Assembly (NCBI GenBank): GCA_003833135.1 | Contig: QZLH01000958.1 | Location: 1 to 50,295, forward strand | Direction: 5' to 3' | From: Oehlia diaphana | Taxonomy: Eukaryota > Glomeromycota > Glomeromycetes > Glomerales > Glomeraceae | Length of the DNA stretch: 50,295 bases | Shown here: positions 10,645 through 22,440 of the stretch, in pieces | How positions within the stretch are numbered: the first letter of the stretch is position 1 | Layout: each line of letters starts with the position of its first letter | Position numbers and translations under genes: made by a program | Notes under the pieces: generated by a model | Seen by the model: only the letters and a program-made list of their open reading frames with translations | Database searches by the model: none | What the model was told of the DNA's origin: nothing

Positions 10645-11430
10645 ATGAAAATGTCAGCAGCTTCTTCAATACCATCAACATCCTTAAATACACCCACTAC
10701 TATTACCATTACAGAAAAAGAATTAGTTGATTGGTACCTGGGAAAAGATATTTGTAATCAATGTGGTGTGTCAAATGATAATATAAGAAAAAGAGGAAAT
10801 GCATGGGATGCATCAAGATTATGTACTTTATGCTATGAACAAGAAGAAAGATTAGCTGCTGCAAATACGCCCACTACTCTTACCATTACAGAAAAAGAAT
10901 TAGTTGATTGGTACCTGGGAAAAGATATTTGTAATCAATGTGGTGCGTCAAATGATAATATAAGAAAAAGAGGAGATGCATGGGATTCTCCAAGATTATG
11001 CACTTTATGCTATGGACAAGAAGAAAGATTAGCTGCTGTAAATACGCCCACTACTATTACCATTACAGAAAAAGAATTAGTTGATTGGTACCTGGGAAAA
11101 GATATTTGTAATCAATGTGGTGTGTCAAATGATAATATAAGAAAAAGAGAAAATGTATGGGATTCTACAAGATTATGCACTTTATGCTATGAACGAGAAG
11201 AAAGATTAGCTGTTGCAAATACACTCACTACTATTACTATTGCTACTGCAGAATATAGAACTCCTAAAATTCTTATAAAACAAAAATGGGGAAGAGTTCA
11301 AACAGTCTTTAATCCTGATTACCTAGTTAATGAACATTTGGGACAATCTCAAGATGATTCAAATATACAAATAAAAGTTCACAATTCAACTTCTTTTCTC
11401 ACCTTCACCTCACCTATTTCCTCCTACTAA
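10645..11430 (+). CDS. Protein with three tandem Cys4 (GATA-like) finger modules
   Basis: 261 aa in one exon. After a 14-residue Ser/Thr lead come three nearly identical 59-residue modules at residues 15-73, 74-132 and 133-191. Each runs from NTPTT through EKELVDWYLGKDI to CNQC, and after 19 residues to LCTLC, ending EERLA. The C-x2-C-x19-C-x2-C pattern with IRKRG and WD between the pairs recalls GATA-type zinc fingers (C-x2-C-x17-20-C-x2-C), so DNA or protein binding through zinc is likely but not proven. A partial fourth start (NTLTTITI) follows, then a unique tail of about 50 residues. Modules 1 and 2 differ at about 10 of 177 bases, so the repeats are recent or homogenised. The first ATG is used; a second lies two codons later. 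Confidence 0.75.
   Translation: MKMSAASSIPSTSLNTPTTITITEKELVDWYLGKDICNQCGVSNDNIRKRGNAWDASRLCTLCYEQEERLAAANTPTTLTITEKELVDWYLGKDICNQCGASNDNIRKRGDAWDSPRLCTLCYGQEERLAAVNTPTTITITEKELVDWYLGKDICNQCGVSNDNIRKRENVWDSTRLCTLCYEREERLAVANTLTTITIATAEYRTPKILIKQKWGRVQTVFNPDYLVNEHLGQSQDDSNIQIKVHNSTSFLTFTSPISSY
10687..11217 (+). repeat. Three in-frame 177-bp tandem repeats
   Basis: Copies are 10687-10863, 10864-11040 and 11041-11217. Copies 1 and 2 are about 94% identical by eye, with no indels, so the frame is kept throughout. Confidence 0.85.
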
Positions 11431-11740
11431 ACCAAACTAACTATTATTTTAAAAAAATTCATATACTGTAGAACTACATATAGTACCCCGGTATAAAAAA
11501 GACAATTATATTATAGATAAATTGATTTTGCTTTATATTTTTTTTATTAGTAACCTATTTTTTATCAAAATCTTTATCAATACCTACTCTCACAAAATTT
11601 AACAATACGAAAAGTTATTAAATTTCTATATTTGTAGTTGACAACAAAATATTTGTAAAAACGTTTGAAAATGTAAAATAAAATTGAATTTTAATTTTTT
11701 TAATTATAATTCCAGAACTATCCGAAAAAGTTATAAAACC
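11431..11740. other. 3' region of the finger-protein gene
   Basis: AT-rich, no coding frame or repeat recognised. Confidence 0.4.
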
Positions 11741-11748
11741 TGTTTCTT

Positions 11749-11870
11749 TTTATGATGCATAATGATCCAACAGCTGGACATTTTACTACAGATTTTGAAA
11801 AAATACATTCAGAGATATTATTGGCCCAAATGTATTAAATATAAGATCATTGCTTAAGTGATAACTTAGG
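11749..11870 (+). pseudogene. Ty3/gypsy integrase fragment (H2C2 zinc-binding part)
   Basis: The frame at 11752 gives MMHNDPTAGHFTTDFEKI. After a one-base shift it gives IQRYYWPKCIKYKI. H-x-D-P-T-A-G-H-F followed by YYWP is the hallmark of the N-terminal integrase domain of Ty3/gypsy retrotransposons. The fragment is frameshifted, with no LTRs or reverse transcriptase nearby. An open patch at 12045-12150 may be another scrap of the same element. Confidence 0.65.
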
Positions 11871-12545
11871 ATATTCTCCACGCACGCTTCCTATTTTTTT
11901 TTTCTGTGACAGTTTTCAAGACTATCTTCGTTTTTTGATTTCTTGTAGTTTGTGTATTTGGTGTATATATTAGGTTAATGGGATGGGATAACAATTGAGG
12001 AACTTCTCAGGTGAAATGCCTGATGATATAGGTCCTAGTCCATTTGATCATCCTTATAAACTCAAGATGATATTTATCTTATTCAGGCATCTAAGACAAA
12101 AAATAGCTCAAAGAATTGCAAAGAAACTTATAGACGGGAAGATAGGATGATAAACCATTCTCAGTATATAAAGAACAAATAAAATTCAACAATAAAGACT
12201 AAATATTATATTCAAAGAGAAAAAAAAAAATCTCGCTCTATATAACAAACATATGCACTTATAGAAATTCTATCGATCACATGCGGATCAGCAATTAATC
12301 GTTACAATTGTTACTATAATTGACACGAATTGTACAACTATTATCGGGAATCACCGAGCAATATAACAAGAGATCATCTCTTCAAGGGCTAGAATTACGT
12401 AATGCCGCCTGGAATTATCCAAAAAAAGAAGGATCTACACATCATTCTTGTTACTTTTTATGTATTGCTCACCGTTCTGAAAATTAATTAAATTTATCCG
12501 GCTGACAACAATAGTTTTACAAATAATTTTCTTTTTACTCTCACT
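11871..12545. other. Spacer before the F-box gene
   Basis: It holds possible retroelement scraps up to about 12150, then AT-rich promoter-side sequence. A clear TATA box at the usual distance from 12546 was not seen. Confidence 0.4.
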
Positions 12546-14132
12546 ATGTCTTGTTCAAAAATATTCTCTGGAGAATTACCAGAATTAACATATGATATTT
12601 TAAAGTATTTTAAGAATGATTTTTCAACTTTATATTCATGTATTTTAGTTAACAGATTATGGTGTCGTTTAGCGATCCCATTATTATGGGAAAACCCATT
12701 TTCAAATCCTACAAAAAATTATAACTTTATCGAAATTTATTTACATAATTTAAATGGAGATTTAATAACAGAATTAAATGAATATAGAATTGAGGATAAT
12801 TTATTTCCTTCAAATACACTTTTCAATTATCCTAGTCTTATAAAGTATTTGAATACATGGAAGATTCTTTCTCCTATTTCTGAGTGGACTAAAAATGCTG
12901 TTAAAACTTTGAAACCTGAGAAAAGATATTCATGTGAGGTTGAAAAATTTCAAAAATTAATTCAAATCTTATTATTTAAACTGATTATTGATAATGAAGT
13001 AAATTTACATACTTTTGAAATTGAGATCTTTTATGCTTGGAATTCTCACTTAGATAATATTTTAGAATTAATTTTACAAAATCCAAATTTTATTCATAAT
13101 GTTAAAAATTTAAATTTTTATATTCGCGGTGATTCTAATAATAATAATAAATATATGATAATTAAAAATCATATATTACAATTAATTAATTTACATCAAA
13201 ATCTTAAAAAAATTTCTTTAAATGGTAATGACTTTCTTTTATATCAATCATTATTATTAACAAAAGATTATAATTGTTCAAACACTTTAAATACTATCAT
13301 ATTATGTAGTGTTAATTTTAAAGATATAATCAATTTAGATAAAATGTTTGATAAATTAGAAGTTTTAGAATCTGTTCATCTCATTTCTTGTCGTTCATTA
13401 AATACTAATTTTATTCAACAAATTATTAATTTAAATAAACCACTTAAATTAAAAACTTTAATTATAGACGAGAGATCACAAATTGATGATTCATCATTTC
13501 AATTATTATTACAAAAATGTGGCGGATATTTAGAGAATTTTGGGAATGAATTTGGAGTTCAAAGTGAAATATTACTTGAATCAATTATAAAATATTGTAA
13601 AAATATTAAATCACTTTATTTAAGTAACTTCAAAGATCAGATTATTTATTTATTATTTAATCTGATTGAAAATATGAAACAAAGTCTTAATTATCTTACA
13701 ATCAGTATAACGGGTTGTGAAAATTATATTGAATGTAGTTCAATTGTATTACAAAATTTAGGTCAAGTCCTTCCTTTTAAATTAGAATATTTAGATTTGG
13801 TTCTTCAAATTAAAGTGAGTGATTTTGAAGTATTCTTGAAAAATTCACAAGATACTTTTATTAAGAAATTGTTGATCGGTAATTTCAATAATTTAAAAGG
13901 ACAAGATATTTTATCTTATATAAAAGAATATATTATGAAAAAGAAAAGAGTGAAGTATTTGGCTTTTAAGTATTCCTTTGAAAGTACATCAGATGAATCA
14001 GATGATGAAAACTGTGACTATAAGGAACTGGCTTTAATGAAAGATGAAGTGGAGGAATTTAAGTTGTATGATATTAAAGTGCTAAGACATTATGGTTCAT
14101 GGATAAGTTTTTATGAACTTACTCGGGATTAA
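12546..14132 (+). CDS. F-box protein with degenerate leucine-rich C-terminal part
   Basis: 528 aa, intronless, ATG to TAA. Residues about 9-50 (GELPELTYDILKYF ... LYSCILVNRLWCRLAIPLLW) match the F-box pattern L-P-x-E-x2-x-I-L ... S-x5-N-R-x-W. F-boxes bind Skp1 in SCF ubiquitin ligases. The remainder is a long series of Leu/Ile/Asn-rich segments (e.g. NLNFYIRG, LKTLIIDE, LEYLDLVLQ) typical of irregular LRR substrate-binding regions. Near the C-terminus is an acidic patch, STSDESDDENCDYKE. Length and architecture agree with the greatly expanded orphan F-box families of Rhizophagus. The substrate is unknown. No frameshift or internal stop was seen, so the gene appears intact. Confidence 0.85.
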   Translation: MSCSKIFSGELPELTYDILKYFKNDFSTLYSCILVNRLWCRLAIPLLWENPFSNPTKNYNFIEIYLHNLNGDLITELNEYRIEDNLFPSNTLFNYPSLIKYLNTWKILSPISEWTKNAVKTLKPEKRYSCEVEKFQKLIQILLFKLIIDNEVNLHTFEIEIFYAWNSHLDNILELILQNPNFIHNVKNLNFYIRGDSNNNNKYMIIKNHILQLINLHQNLKKISLNGNDFLLYQSLLLTKDYNCSNTLNTIILCSVNFKDIINLDKMFDKLEVLESVHLISCRSLNTNFIQQIINLNKPLKLKTLIIDERSQIDDSSFQLLLQKCGGYLENFGNEFGVQSEILLESIIKYCKNIKSLYLSNFKDQIIYLLFNLIENMKQSLNYLTISITGCENYIECSSIVLQNLGQVLPFKLEYLDLVLQIKVSDFEVFLKNSQDTFIKKLLIGNFNNLKGQDILSYIKEYIMKKKRVKYLAFKYSFESTSDESDDENCDYKELALMKDEVEEFKLYDIKVLRHYGSWISFYELTRD

Positions 14133-15600
14133 TTATTTTGTGGAGTGGTAATTTTAAAATATCAGATAGGAATAATATATTAAATATATGTGTAATTGCT
14201 TTTATAAATTTATTATTTTAAAATAAAAATTAATTAGTTTTTTACAAAATGTGATAAATAAATCAATACCCACTTAATTATAATGAAAATTTTCGCTTTT
14301 TAATAATTTTTAAGATCTTATCACTAATTAATGAAATTGTTGCCTTCTGAAAACTACAATATTAATTGATTTTAGTATTCGTCAATAATTTATGCTAATA
14401 TTACAAATTACAATTAAATCTTTCTCCAGGCAGGTGATTTCACCCATAATAAATCACGTGTATAAAATTTTAATTTGATCTGCATATAAACATCATATAT
14501 ATGGTTCATATGATAACCCTTGATACCACCACTAAAGTTAAAAATAATAAAGTTAAAAATAATTGAAATTATAATGAACCAAAGATAAATTATATGAGAT
14601 TAAATGAAATCAGAAATAAAAATATATATGAACCAAAACCAAAGATAAAATAAATGAGAAGATAAATGAATAACCAAAATCGTAATAAAACAAAATCAAG
14701 TATAAGTAAAAATGAAATCACAAAGTAAAAGTATAAAGAAAATAAAATACCCAACTAAAGGAAAAGAATCCCAAGAAGAGATCCCCCAAAAAACCCCAAA
14801 GAAAAAATCAAAAAAACCCGAAGAATGCAAAGTTCTTTATTTGATTACTAGTACAATAAACATAAATTTTGGAGCTCATGATTTTTACAATAGAATTAAA
14901 TAATATGTAAAAATAGTGTTTTAATAATGTTTGAATGATCTAATAAACCTTTATATAACGATATGTCGAAACATGTATGAAATTTAGAAAACATCGTTAT
15001 ACCAATAATTATATGTCCTCATAGTGGGAAAATAAAATTTTATCAGTATATCAAGTTTTTAATAGTATATAAGTATATCGAATATCGGTATATCGGGTTA
15101 GGCTGTATAAGGATTTATTCAAATAAGCTTAAAGAGCTATGTATAGGATTAGAAAATTAAATAACAAAAATTATTTGGCTTAGATAATAAAAATCAAAAT
15201 TGTTAAAGAAAGGATCAGAATATATCTGTATTTTAAAAAAATATTACATAAGAATTTATGAAAGAGAGATAACAAATTTTATAGATATTGTACAAAAAAA
15301 TTAATCGAATTTCTCAATAATTAATGATAAGCAATATCAAAATATCTTCATAAATTTTTATTAAATATATTTAATTAATTATATCAGTCATGATCTTGCA
15401 ATATGAATAAGTAGAGGTTTGGATCCGATTAACGATAATTAATTAACCTACATAATGCGGATGACATAAAGCCCAGCAATTGTGAATATCGATCACGAGA
15501 TCATCCTTTTAAATTACGCTTAATGACTTCAATGCTAAATTTATATCACGCACGTCATTCAAACCTAAATTTTTATTAATTTTTTAGTAAGGCTTTTTAC
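14133..15600. other. Gene-poor AT-rich region
   Basis: It contains A-rich repeated phrases around 14540-14700 (ACCAAAGATAAA twice). The small Lys-rich frame at 14712-14903 has no supporting features. TATAACGAT near 14955 and ATCGTTATA near 14993 form a loose stem. Confidence 0.4.
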
Positions 15601-17600
15601 TCCTCACTAATCCTCTTCGACATTTATTAGATGATAGACGTCTAATAATTTTTTACAGCTTTTTGATTCTTCTTTTTTCCCGTTAATTCTTTTCGTTACA
15701 ATCTGATTTTAGATTTATACTAGCTATGGCCCTGTTCATTAATTATAGATTAATTAATTTTTATTTAGTTTTCTTCATTATAGTATTCAATAAATTTAAG
15801 CAATGCTGAAGTTTCTTTTGGAAAAAATTGCATAAATGTATAAAATATAATGAGATTCCTTAATGCATGCAGCATGTATGTATCATTACATGATGCATTA
15901 TACGATCCTTTATAAATAAAATAAATAAAATACAAAAGACTTTCTCCACAACTAGAAATATGAATTGGTACAATTCGACTAAAAAAAAAAAAAATAATTT
16001 TTTTAAAAATAGTAGCCAATTAATTAATCGGTTTAAGAAGTCCATTGGTTAATTGGTTTTTCAGTTTTTTTCGGTCAATTTTCAACCTCAGAAAACTTGC
16101 TTATTATTTGATGATTCTTAAAATAATTATAGAAAATGGAAAAACTTTTATGGTTAATCGAACTTGCTGAAATCTTCATATTTAAAGGTAACCAACCCGA
16201 AACGAGTAATAGATAGTATAATCCTATGATATAGTATCAAATAATTATATACAGTAGATATACCAAAAAATTAATTGATTTACTTATAAATATGTTTATT
16301 ATTTATAAATGATGTAATTTTAACAATTTAGCTAATATTTTGTGGCGAGCCATTAACGCAAATTATTTTCAAGTTCTCCTTCTCAAAATTCAAAGTCCTC
16401 CTTGCACAAAAAACTCTATATAGTGATGGAATCCATCTATCCGCTACGCGCGGATCATTGGGAACTATGTAAATCGAAACTATATCAAGTCACCTTAGAT
16501 TTTATATAGTTAAATATTTAGACGAAATTTTCATAGATACACAGATCGAACAATTTCTCGAATATTTTCGCACTTATTAGCTTCTTCAAACTATCTTTAC
16601 AAAATTACAAAGCTTTTTTTTTACATTTAATGATAAATTATTTGAGGTCTGATTTTTTTTTAGTATTTTATTATTAACACACACGTAACTTTGCTAATAA
16701 ACTCATGTTCTTAATCTTAATATGCTTTTTTTTCTCAAAGTAAAGAATAGTTAAAGCCACACATCTAATTGGATATGATATATAATACTTACAAATCATA
16801 TAAACATCATTTTCAACTAAAGGAACGAAACAGTCAAAATTCCGTTTGTCATCAGATATATATATCATCTTAAAAATAAAATATTAAATGTTACGCAAAA
16901 AGAAATTCAAAGACGAAAGTACCAGCACCAGTTTATGTTTTTTTTTTAAAAAAAAATTCTATAAGCATATAATGTAATAAATAAAACATTTCACTTTATT
17001 TTCTTTAAATCCAAATAATTCATTCATATTTAATATTTAATACCAAAATGATAAAAATATTTCCACCCGATTTATTTAAAAGAAAAAATAAATACATTGA
17101 TAAAAGTACAATATTTATATTTACGGTGAAAGGTAATACTCGTTACTCGCTAGTCGCTACATTGCAATAAATAAATTTTTATGAATAATTAACTGTATAA
17201 TAATATAATAATTTATTTAAAGTGTTAAAATTACAAATTAAGGGACGCTACTCTATTCTTAGTGTTTAAATAATTCTATATAAAAAATTGTAATTATTTC
17301 AAGTGATGTAGTACAATGATTTTTAAATATTCTCGTTATATATTAAGTGGCTTGGTGATTAAAATAGCATAATTTTATGTCCGACATGATTATTTTAAAT
17401 AATTGAGACATATTGTGGGAATAGGTGTGGGAATACAGTGATGAAAAAAAGATGATGTCAAATATTTATATATTATTAATACACTAACAGCTAATATAAA
17501 TAAACTATAACTACTAAAAACTGATACTATACATCAATAATATTAATAGGCGCGATATACAAGCTCCGCTCTTCAATTGCAGAATCACATGAGATACAAT
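15601..17600. other. Gene-poor region with short palindromes
   Basis: TTATTAGA (15624-15631) pairs with TCTAATAA (15641-15648). A short ATCCGC/GCGGAT hairpin lies near 16440. Minus-strand frames at 15765-16045 and 16674-16868 look fortuitous. Confidence 0.4.
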
Positions 17601-17608
17601 CATTTTTT

Positions 17609-17625
17609 ACTCACGAGTCGTGAGT
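17609..17625. repeat. Perfect 17-bp palindrome
   Basis: ACTCACGAGTCGTGAGT is a perfect dyad around a single central base, about 230 bp upstream of the dead transposase. It may be a remnant of that element's end. Confidence 0.5.
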
Positions 17626-17851
17626 CACAATTTTTTTATTTTTTTACTTGTAAACAAATATATATATACTCTCAACATATATATATACCATCAGTTTTCT
17701 CTAAAAAAAAAATACCCTTTTTCAGAACGTTCTTTCCAAAAATGCCCTAGAGTCTGAACATAACAAATAATAAATAATATGGTTGTGTTTTATGTTTAAC
17801 AACCTTTGTGTTTACCTACACCTTTCCTTTCGCAAGAAAATTCCCATCATA

Positions 17852-18668
17852 ATGTCTTCTTTGAATAAAAAACATTTATGGAATAACGGTATTCATAATG
17901 TAAAAGAATTACATAGGTTATCAAACATCCCAAAGTCCACTATTTACGATAATATAAAAAAATTAAAAGAAAAACGGGACTATAAAGCATGCTGGAGACC
18001 CAAAAAGATTACCGCAAATGTCTCCTGTGCACTTGGTCAATATGTAAGGCATGATACGTCTCTTTTCATAAGAACTTTGGAGAAAATATAGGCGTAGAAG
18101 TATCGTATAGAACCGTTGGAAGGCATCTTTCAAGTATTGGTTATGTAAAAAGACTGTCTAACGCAACCCCTATGCTGACCGAAACATACAAGGTAAAGCG
18201 TGTGGAGTGGGCAAAAAAACATATTAATAACCAATGGGACAAAACTGTTTTTACTAATAAAACTGCTTTTCAAATCTTTAGAAATACCGTTGAACAATGG
18301 TATAAAGGAGAAACCAGGTCGGCGTATGCCTAAAAATCATACGAAGATTATGGCATGAGGTGGTTTCTGCGTGAAAGAAATGCCAAATTTTATGTGGATT
18401 GTGGAAATTCTTCGTAAACATATTACTGAGATCTTCCAGATGCTTGGTGATCATTAATGCTTCCACCAAAATAATGATCCTAAGCATACTAGCCGTGCCT
18501 TTCTTAAGGAAAATGTTTCAGCAATGTTCGATGGCCGTCCAACAGTCACAACTTAAATCTGATCGAAAATTTATGGGCAGTTACATCATTGAAACACTAG
18601 GCAAAAGACAAAATAAGTTCTCTGAATGGAGTATTGCCAGTTTACTAGACATGTCTAGGAGACTTTAA
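17852..18668 (+). pseudogene. Tc1/mariner-type transposase, inactivated
   Basis: From the ATG at 17852 the frame has an N-terminal helix-turn-helix region (NVKELHRLSNIPKSTIYDNI), then an RPKKI patch. It stops at about 18089. Homology continues in other frames: VSYRTVGRHLSSIGYVKR, VEWAKKHINNQWDKTVFTN, then NNDPKHTSRAFLKEN (usually DNDPKHTS in this superfamily). Last is WPSNSHNLNLIENLW, matching the WPxxSPDLNPIENLW block. At least four frameshifts or stops are present. The first catalytic Asp position reads Asn (FTNKTAFQIF), and the second is also Asn. It cannot encode an active transposase. Element ends were not clearly found. Confidence 0.8.
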
Positions 18669-18691
18669 AAGAGGTGTGTATTTTTTTATTT

Positions 18692-18891
18692 GCAAAGTGA
18701 GTAACTTCCTAAGTCAAAATTAGAACGGATAACTCATTTGAGTCGGGGAGTTCACAAATTTTACTTAGGAGGGTACTGGATTTGTTTGCTTGGGTTGGGT
18801 AAGGGTGAGCAAAGTGGGTAACTCCTAGGAAAATCTAGAACGGATTACTCAATTGAGTCGGGGAGTTCACAAGGTTGACTTAGGAGAATTA
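18692..18891. mobile_element. Short element with duplicated core and inverted ends
   Basis: Two related units (about 18692-18770 and 18809-18887, spaced about 116 bp) share TAGAACGGATWACTCAWTTG and the GAGTCGGGGAGTTCACAA that follows. In unit 2 the core is the perfect palindrome ACTCAATTGAGT. The outer ends TCCTAAGTCAA (18707-18717) and TTGACTTAGGA (18875-18885) are exact inverted repeats. It lies just after the dead transposase and could be that element's 3' end or a separate MITE. Confidence 0.5.
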
Positions 18892-19590
18892 CCTGCTTTT
18901 TCTTTTTTATTTTATTTTTTTATCCCCTTTTTTTCTTTTTTTTTTCTTTTTTTTTTATTTCTCTTGTTCACTTGATAACCAACTCAAGCAGATAACATCC
19001 TACTTTGTTGTTAGTAAAGTCTGCTAATTCCAAAGGAGGAATTAGCTAGGTCTTCTTTATGATTAAATAAAAATTTAGCACACTATTAATAATTTTTCTT
19101 TCTCATAATAGATAAATGCAGAGATTTACAATCACTGGTAGAATAAAGAAATTTCAACTTTAAAAGAAATAATATTTGGTAAATAATTAATTTATAATTA
19201 TTCTAAGAACATTATATATCATGCATTTATTTTTTTCTTTTTTTCTAGTATATATATAAGATATTATTTCAAAAGAAATTTAGGCAAGTTAAAGGAAATG
19301 CGAAAACATAGAAATGAGTCAAGAAGATCACTTCAGGAAATATCGCCTCAGCTATTTGAGTCTGATATTCAAATCTTTTTAAACAGATGCTTTGTTAAAT
19401 TAAAAATAATTTTTATATATAAATTTACATTATTAAATTTAATTTTGTTTGCATTAGTAAATTCATTATTGTAACATTAAAATTTTTAACTCATTTATTG
19501 TTATTAAAATCCTTAATTAATAATATATAACTTGATATAGTTTTGATTTACATTTAGTTAACAGCGCACCCCAGTGACGGGTATACGTTT
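18892..19590. other. Spacer with a T-rich run and a hairpin
   Basis: 18896-18960 is T-rich. GCTAATTCC (19023-19031) pairs with GGAATTAGC (19038-19046), a 9-bp perfect stem. A 58-codon frame at 19298-19474 is weak. Confidence 0.4.
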
Positions 19591-19594
19591 TTAT

Positions 19595-19624
19595 AATATC
19601 CGTCAGATTAATCTGTCGGATATT
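19595..19624. repeat. 30-bp palindrome
   Basis: AATATCCGTCAGATT followed by AATCTGTCGGATATT. The two halves are reverse complements except for one pair. Downstream (19640-19720) ACGGAT/CGGAT words recur. Confidence 0.6.
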
Positions 19625-19769
19625 TTCAAATATGTTTGGATACACGGATCGAATACTAATAATACGGATAAACGGATTAAACGAATACGAATATGGCGGA
19701 TGATTAATATCCGCAGATTGGAACAAAACTCTTTCGTTTTATACTTTTTTAATTTCTTCCACTAACGAG

Positions 19770-20360
19770 AGTATAAAAGATCAAAAATGTACAAGTACGA
19801 ATGGGTATGATGTCAATTTAATAATTAATAATCTATAGTAATATCTTATTAATTAAAAAGATGTTCGAACTATCATGAAAATCTTTGGAAAATCATTGCT
19901 TTTATGGATACTGACCGAAATTATCATAATACTGGCCGGTTTACTGCCTTCCAACCTTTATACATATATTTCGGAAATCTTTTTATTACCCTTTTTATTT
20001 TTATAAACGGCTCACTTTTAAATTTAGTTTGCTATTAGACTTAATATAATCAGGTGACAATGATATGATATTATAAGTACGGTATATTTTATAATATTTT
20101 ATTGGTATTATTTAGTTTTGTACAAATAATTTTGTACCATACAAATAATATATACACGACCGATCCGATACGATATGATTAGTAAATGGATTATCATATC
20201 ATCATACCGGATTATGATATCAGTAAGCAAAGCTTATTAACGTATGTAACTATGTAATACCGCAAAAATTGATGTTTTAAACATGGCGTCTAGAATAGTT
20301 AACATTATTTATTTGACCAAAAATCAAAAATCCCGAGTCGATAAAAATAAATCCCGAAAA
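19770..20360. other. Gene-free AT-rich region
   Basis: It contains ATAATACTGGCCGG near 19926, a member of a dispersed GGCC motif set. No gene was seen. Confidence 0.4.
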
Positions 20361-20364
20361 GTAC

Positions 20365-20560
20365 ATTATCCTGACATATAATTATCCGTCATACAATTAT
20401 CCTGACTACCAAATAAATATTTTAGGTCTGGAAAAATTGAATTAGCTATATTATTACAAAAAGCCCAAAGTTTATGTTGTATTATGAGATGTTTCTAATA
20501 AAATAATGATAAATAAAGTTTTATGAAATCAAAATTGAAAGAATTTGTTGTCAGGATAAT
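20365..20560. repeat. Inverted-repeat-bounded segment
   Basis: ATTATCCTGACA (20365-20376) is the exact reverse complement of TGTCAGGATAAT (20549-20560). Degenerate further copies of the word follow each arm (about 20387-20405 and 20561-20587). No coding content is seen. Possibly a small MITE. Confidence 0.4.
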
Positions 20561-20621
20561 TCAGGATTATGATAATTCAGGATTATTAGTATTAATCAGT
20601 TTACGATTTCATAGCGAAACC

Positions 20622-20665
20622 CTTGTATTCCTTGTATTCCTTGTATTCCTTGTATTCCTTGTATT
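20622..20665. repeat. 9-bp tandem repeat (CTTGTATTC)
   Basis: Four full copies and one partial copy in a row. Confidence 0.85.
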
Positions 20666-20729
20666 AACTTTTTTTTTCTTTAACGGTGTCACGGTACTTT
20701 CAGAGTATGCAGGCACATTTCAAATTTAA

Positions 20730-21241
20730 TTGTAATTTTTCTTTAATAATCTTCAGTTAATTAATTGTTGTAACATATAACTAATTTTCAGTAAGAAGAT
20801 TAACCCACGGCAAGTCGGGTAATTTTATTATTAAACTTGTAATAATGATCGAAAAAAATTTGAAACATTTTAATCAGTTAAATGTAATCGTAAATATGCA
20901 CTGTATTTAATTATAATACTATATATTATTGTATTGGGAAATTACCGATAATGTTAAACAATGGAGTTGGTGGTTTAAAAAATTGTCCAGTACATCAAAA
21001 AAATGCAAAAAATAAATTAGTCACGTGATTTTGACTCCTTTAGAAAATTTTTCAAATTTTTTTTTGAAACCGTGTAACTAATCCTGTAAATATTTGTTTT
21101 TTTGTTTATCTAAACGTGTATGTGTAATTGAACATATTTTCATTAAAATGTATTAGAATAAATTATAACTTGAAATTCTATTCGACTAATTAGAAAAATT
21201 ATAATAAATTATAAATTATTATTATGTTTACATAACAAATA

Positions 21242-21274
<33 letters not shown>

Positions 21275-21558
21275 TTTTTAATTTTTTTTTTTTTTTTTTT
21301 TTTTTCAAAAAAAAAACGAATCTATTTAGAAGAAATAAGGTTCAAACAATTCAGATGATATCATTTATAATTATAAAGATCACATATCAGTCGATATTGC
21401 TGTAATATTGTATGTAACCATCGAATAACTATTGTTCTAATAACGTTGGATTTTTCTCAATTTCCAGTACATGATCGGCATAACCTTCTTTTATCTTCAA
21501 AATAAACGAATGAAAATTCCTTCTTTCAAAGAACCAGTTAAAAACATAAACATTTCAT

Positions 21559-21598
<40 letters not shown>

Positions 21599-22440
21599 AT
21601 TTTATCAAAATATTTTTCTTCTCTGCAACATACATAAAAATAAAAATAAAATAATAAAAATAAATAAAATATAAATAAATAAAAAAAAACTTGAAAAAAA
21701 ACTTGAATAATAATCTTAAAGGGTAATGACAACAATTATTGGGGACGAATTGAAAAATAAATTCTTTTTTTTTTTTTAACTTGTCATTCTTTAAAGGAAA
21801 GTTTTTAAATTATAGTATAATAGACAATAAGAAGTTTAGAAAAAAGAAAAATTCGAATTTATTCTCAGCGAAACATTTTTCTGTTATAAAAAATTAAAAA
21901 GTCTTAATGGTGATTGACAATGCATTCGAAGCATTTCAAGAAGTCATGAGATTTGTTACACGCATTCAGTCTCATTCAATCAATTTCATTCAGTCATAAT
22001 AAAGAACAAGTTCCAGAATATTTTTTTTTTTTTTAAAATAAAGACAAAGAATCTTTTTACATTCTCAATTAACTTAATTTTAAAAAAAGGAAAATTAACT
22101 CGTAAAAAATATTGACTCAGAGAAAATGTTACATATTCGAGATTTTTTGGTGATTTTAGTCAATTTCTTTTTTATCCGAATACCGAAAAAATTTTCAATT
22201 TTTGGAATTTGTGTAAAAAAAAATAAACGGATTAATAAAATTATTGAAGTCTATATAGTTTTCATTCATTTTTTTCTACGATTTTAATTTCGGAATTTCC
22301 CGGATCTTACCTAAATTGATGTCAATCAAATTCTTATAGATTAACTAAATTTAAACTAGTTTACAATAAAAGTTTTATTTTGACGTTTTCTTTCTCTTAT
22401 CTTGAGAGAAAATTATTTTAATAATTTATTTTCAAAACAA
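20730..22440. other. AT-rich region with homopolymers
   Basis: T runs at about 21241-21306 and an A run at 21560-21596. No gene was seen. Confidence 0.45.

Noticed and set aside
14712..14903. 63-codon Lys-rich frame
   Set aside because: Low-complexity, no promoter, motif or splice context.
15765..16045. Two minus-strand frames of 61-84 codons
   Set aside because: Phe/Ile-rich translations of AT runs with no motif; overlapping each other in different frames.
16674..16868. 64-codon minus-strand frame
   Set aside because: No recognisable features; expected by chance.
18278..18487. Minus-strand 69-codon frame over the transposase
   Set aside because: Antisense shadow of the Tc1/mariner relic.
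19298..19474. 58-codon frame with a hydrophobic end
   Set aside because: The hydrophobic part comes from AT-rich sequence and there is no other support; weaker than the frame at 23930.
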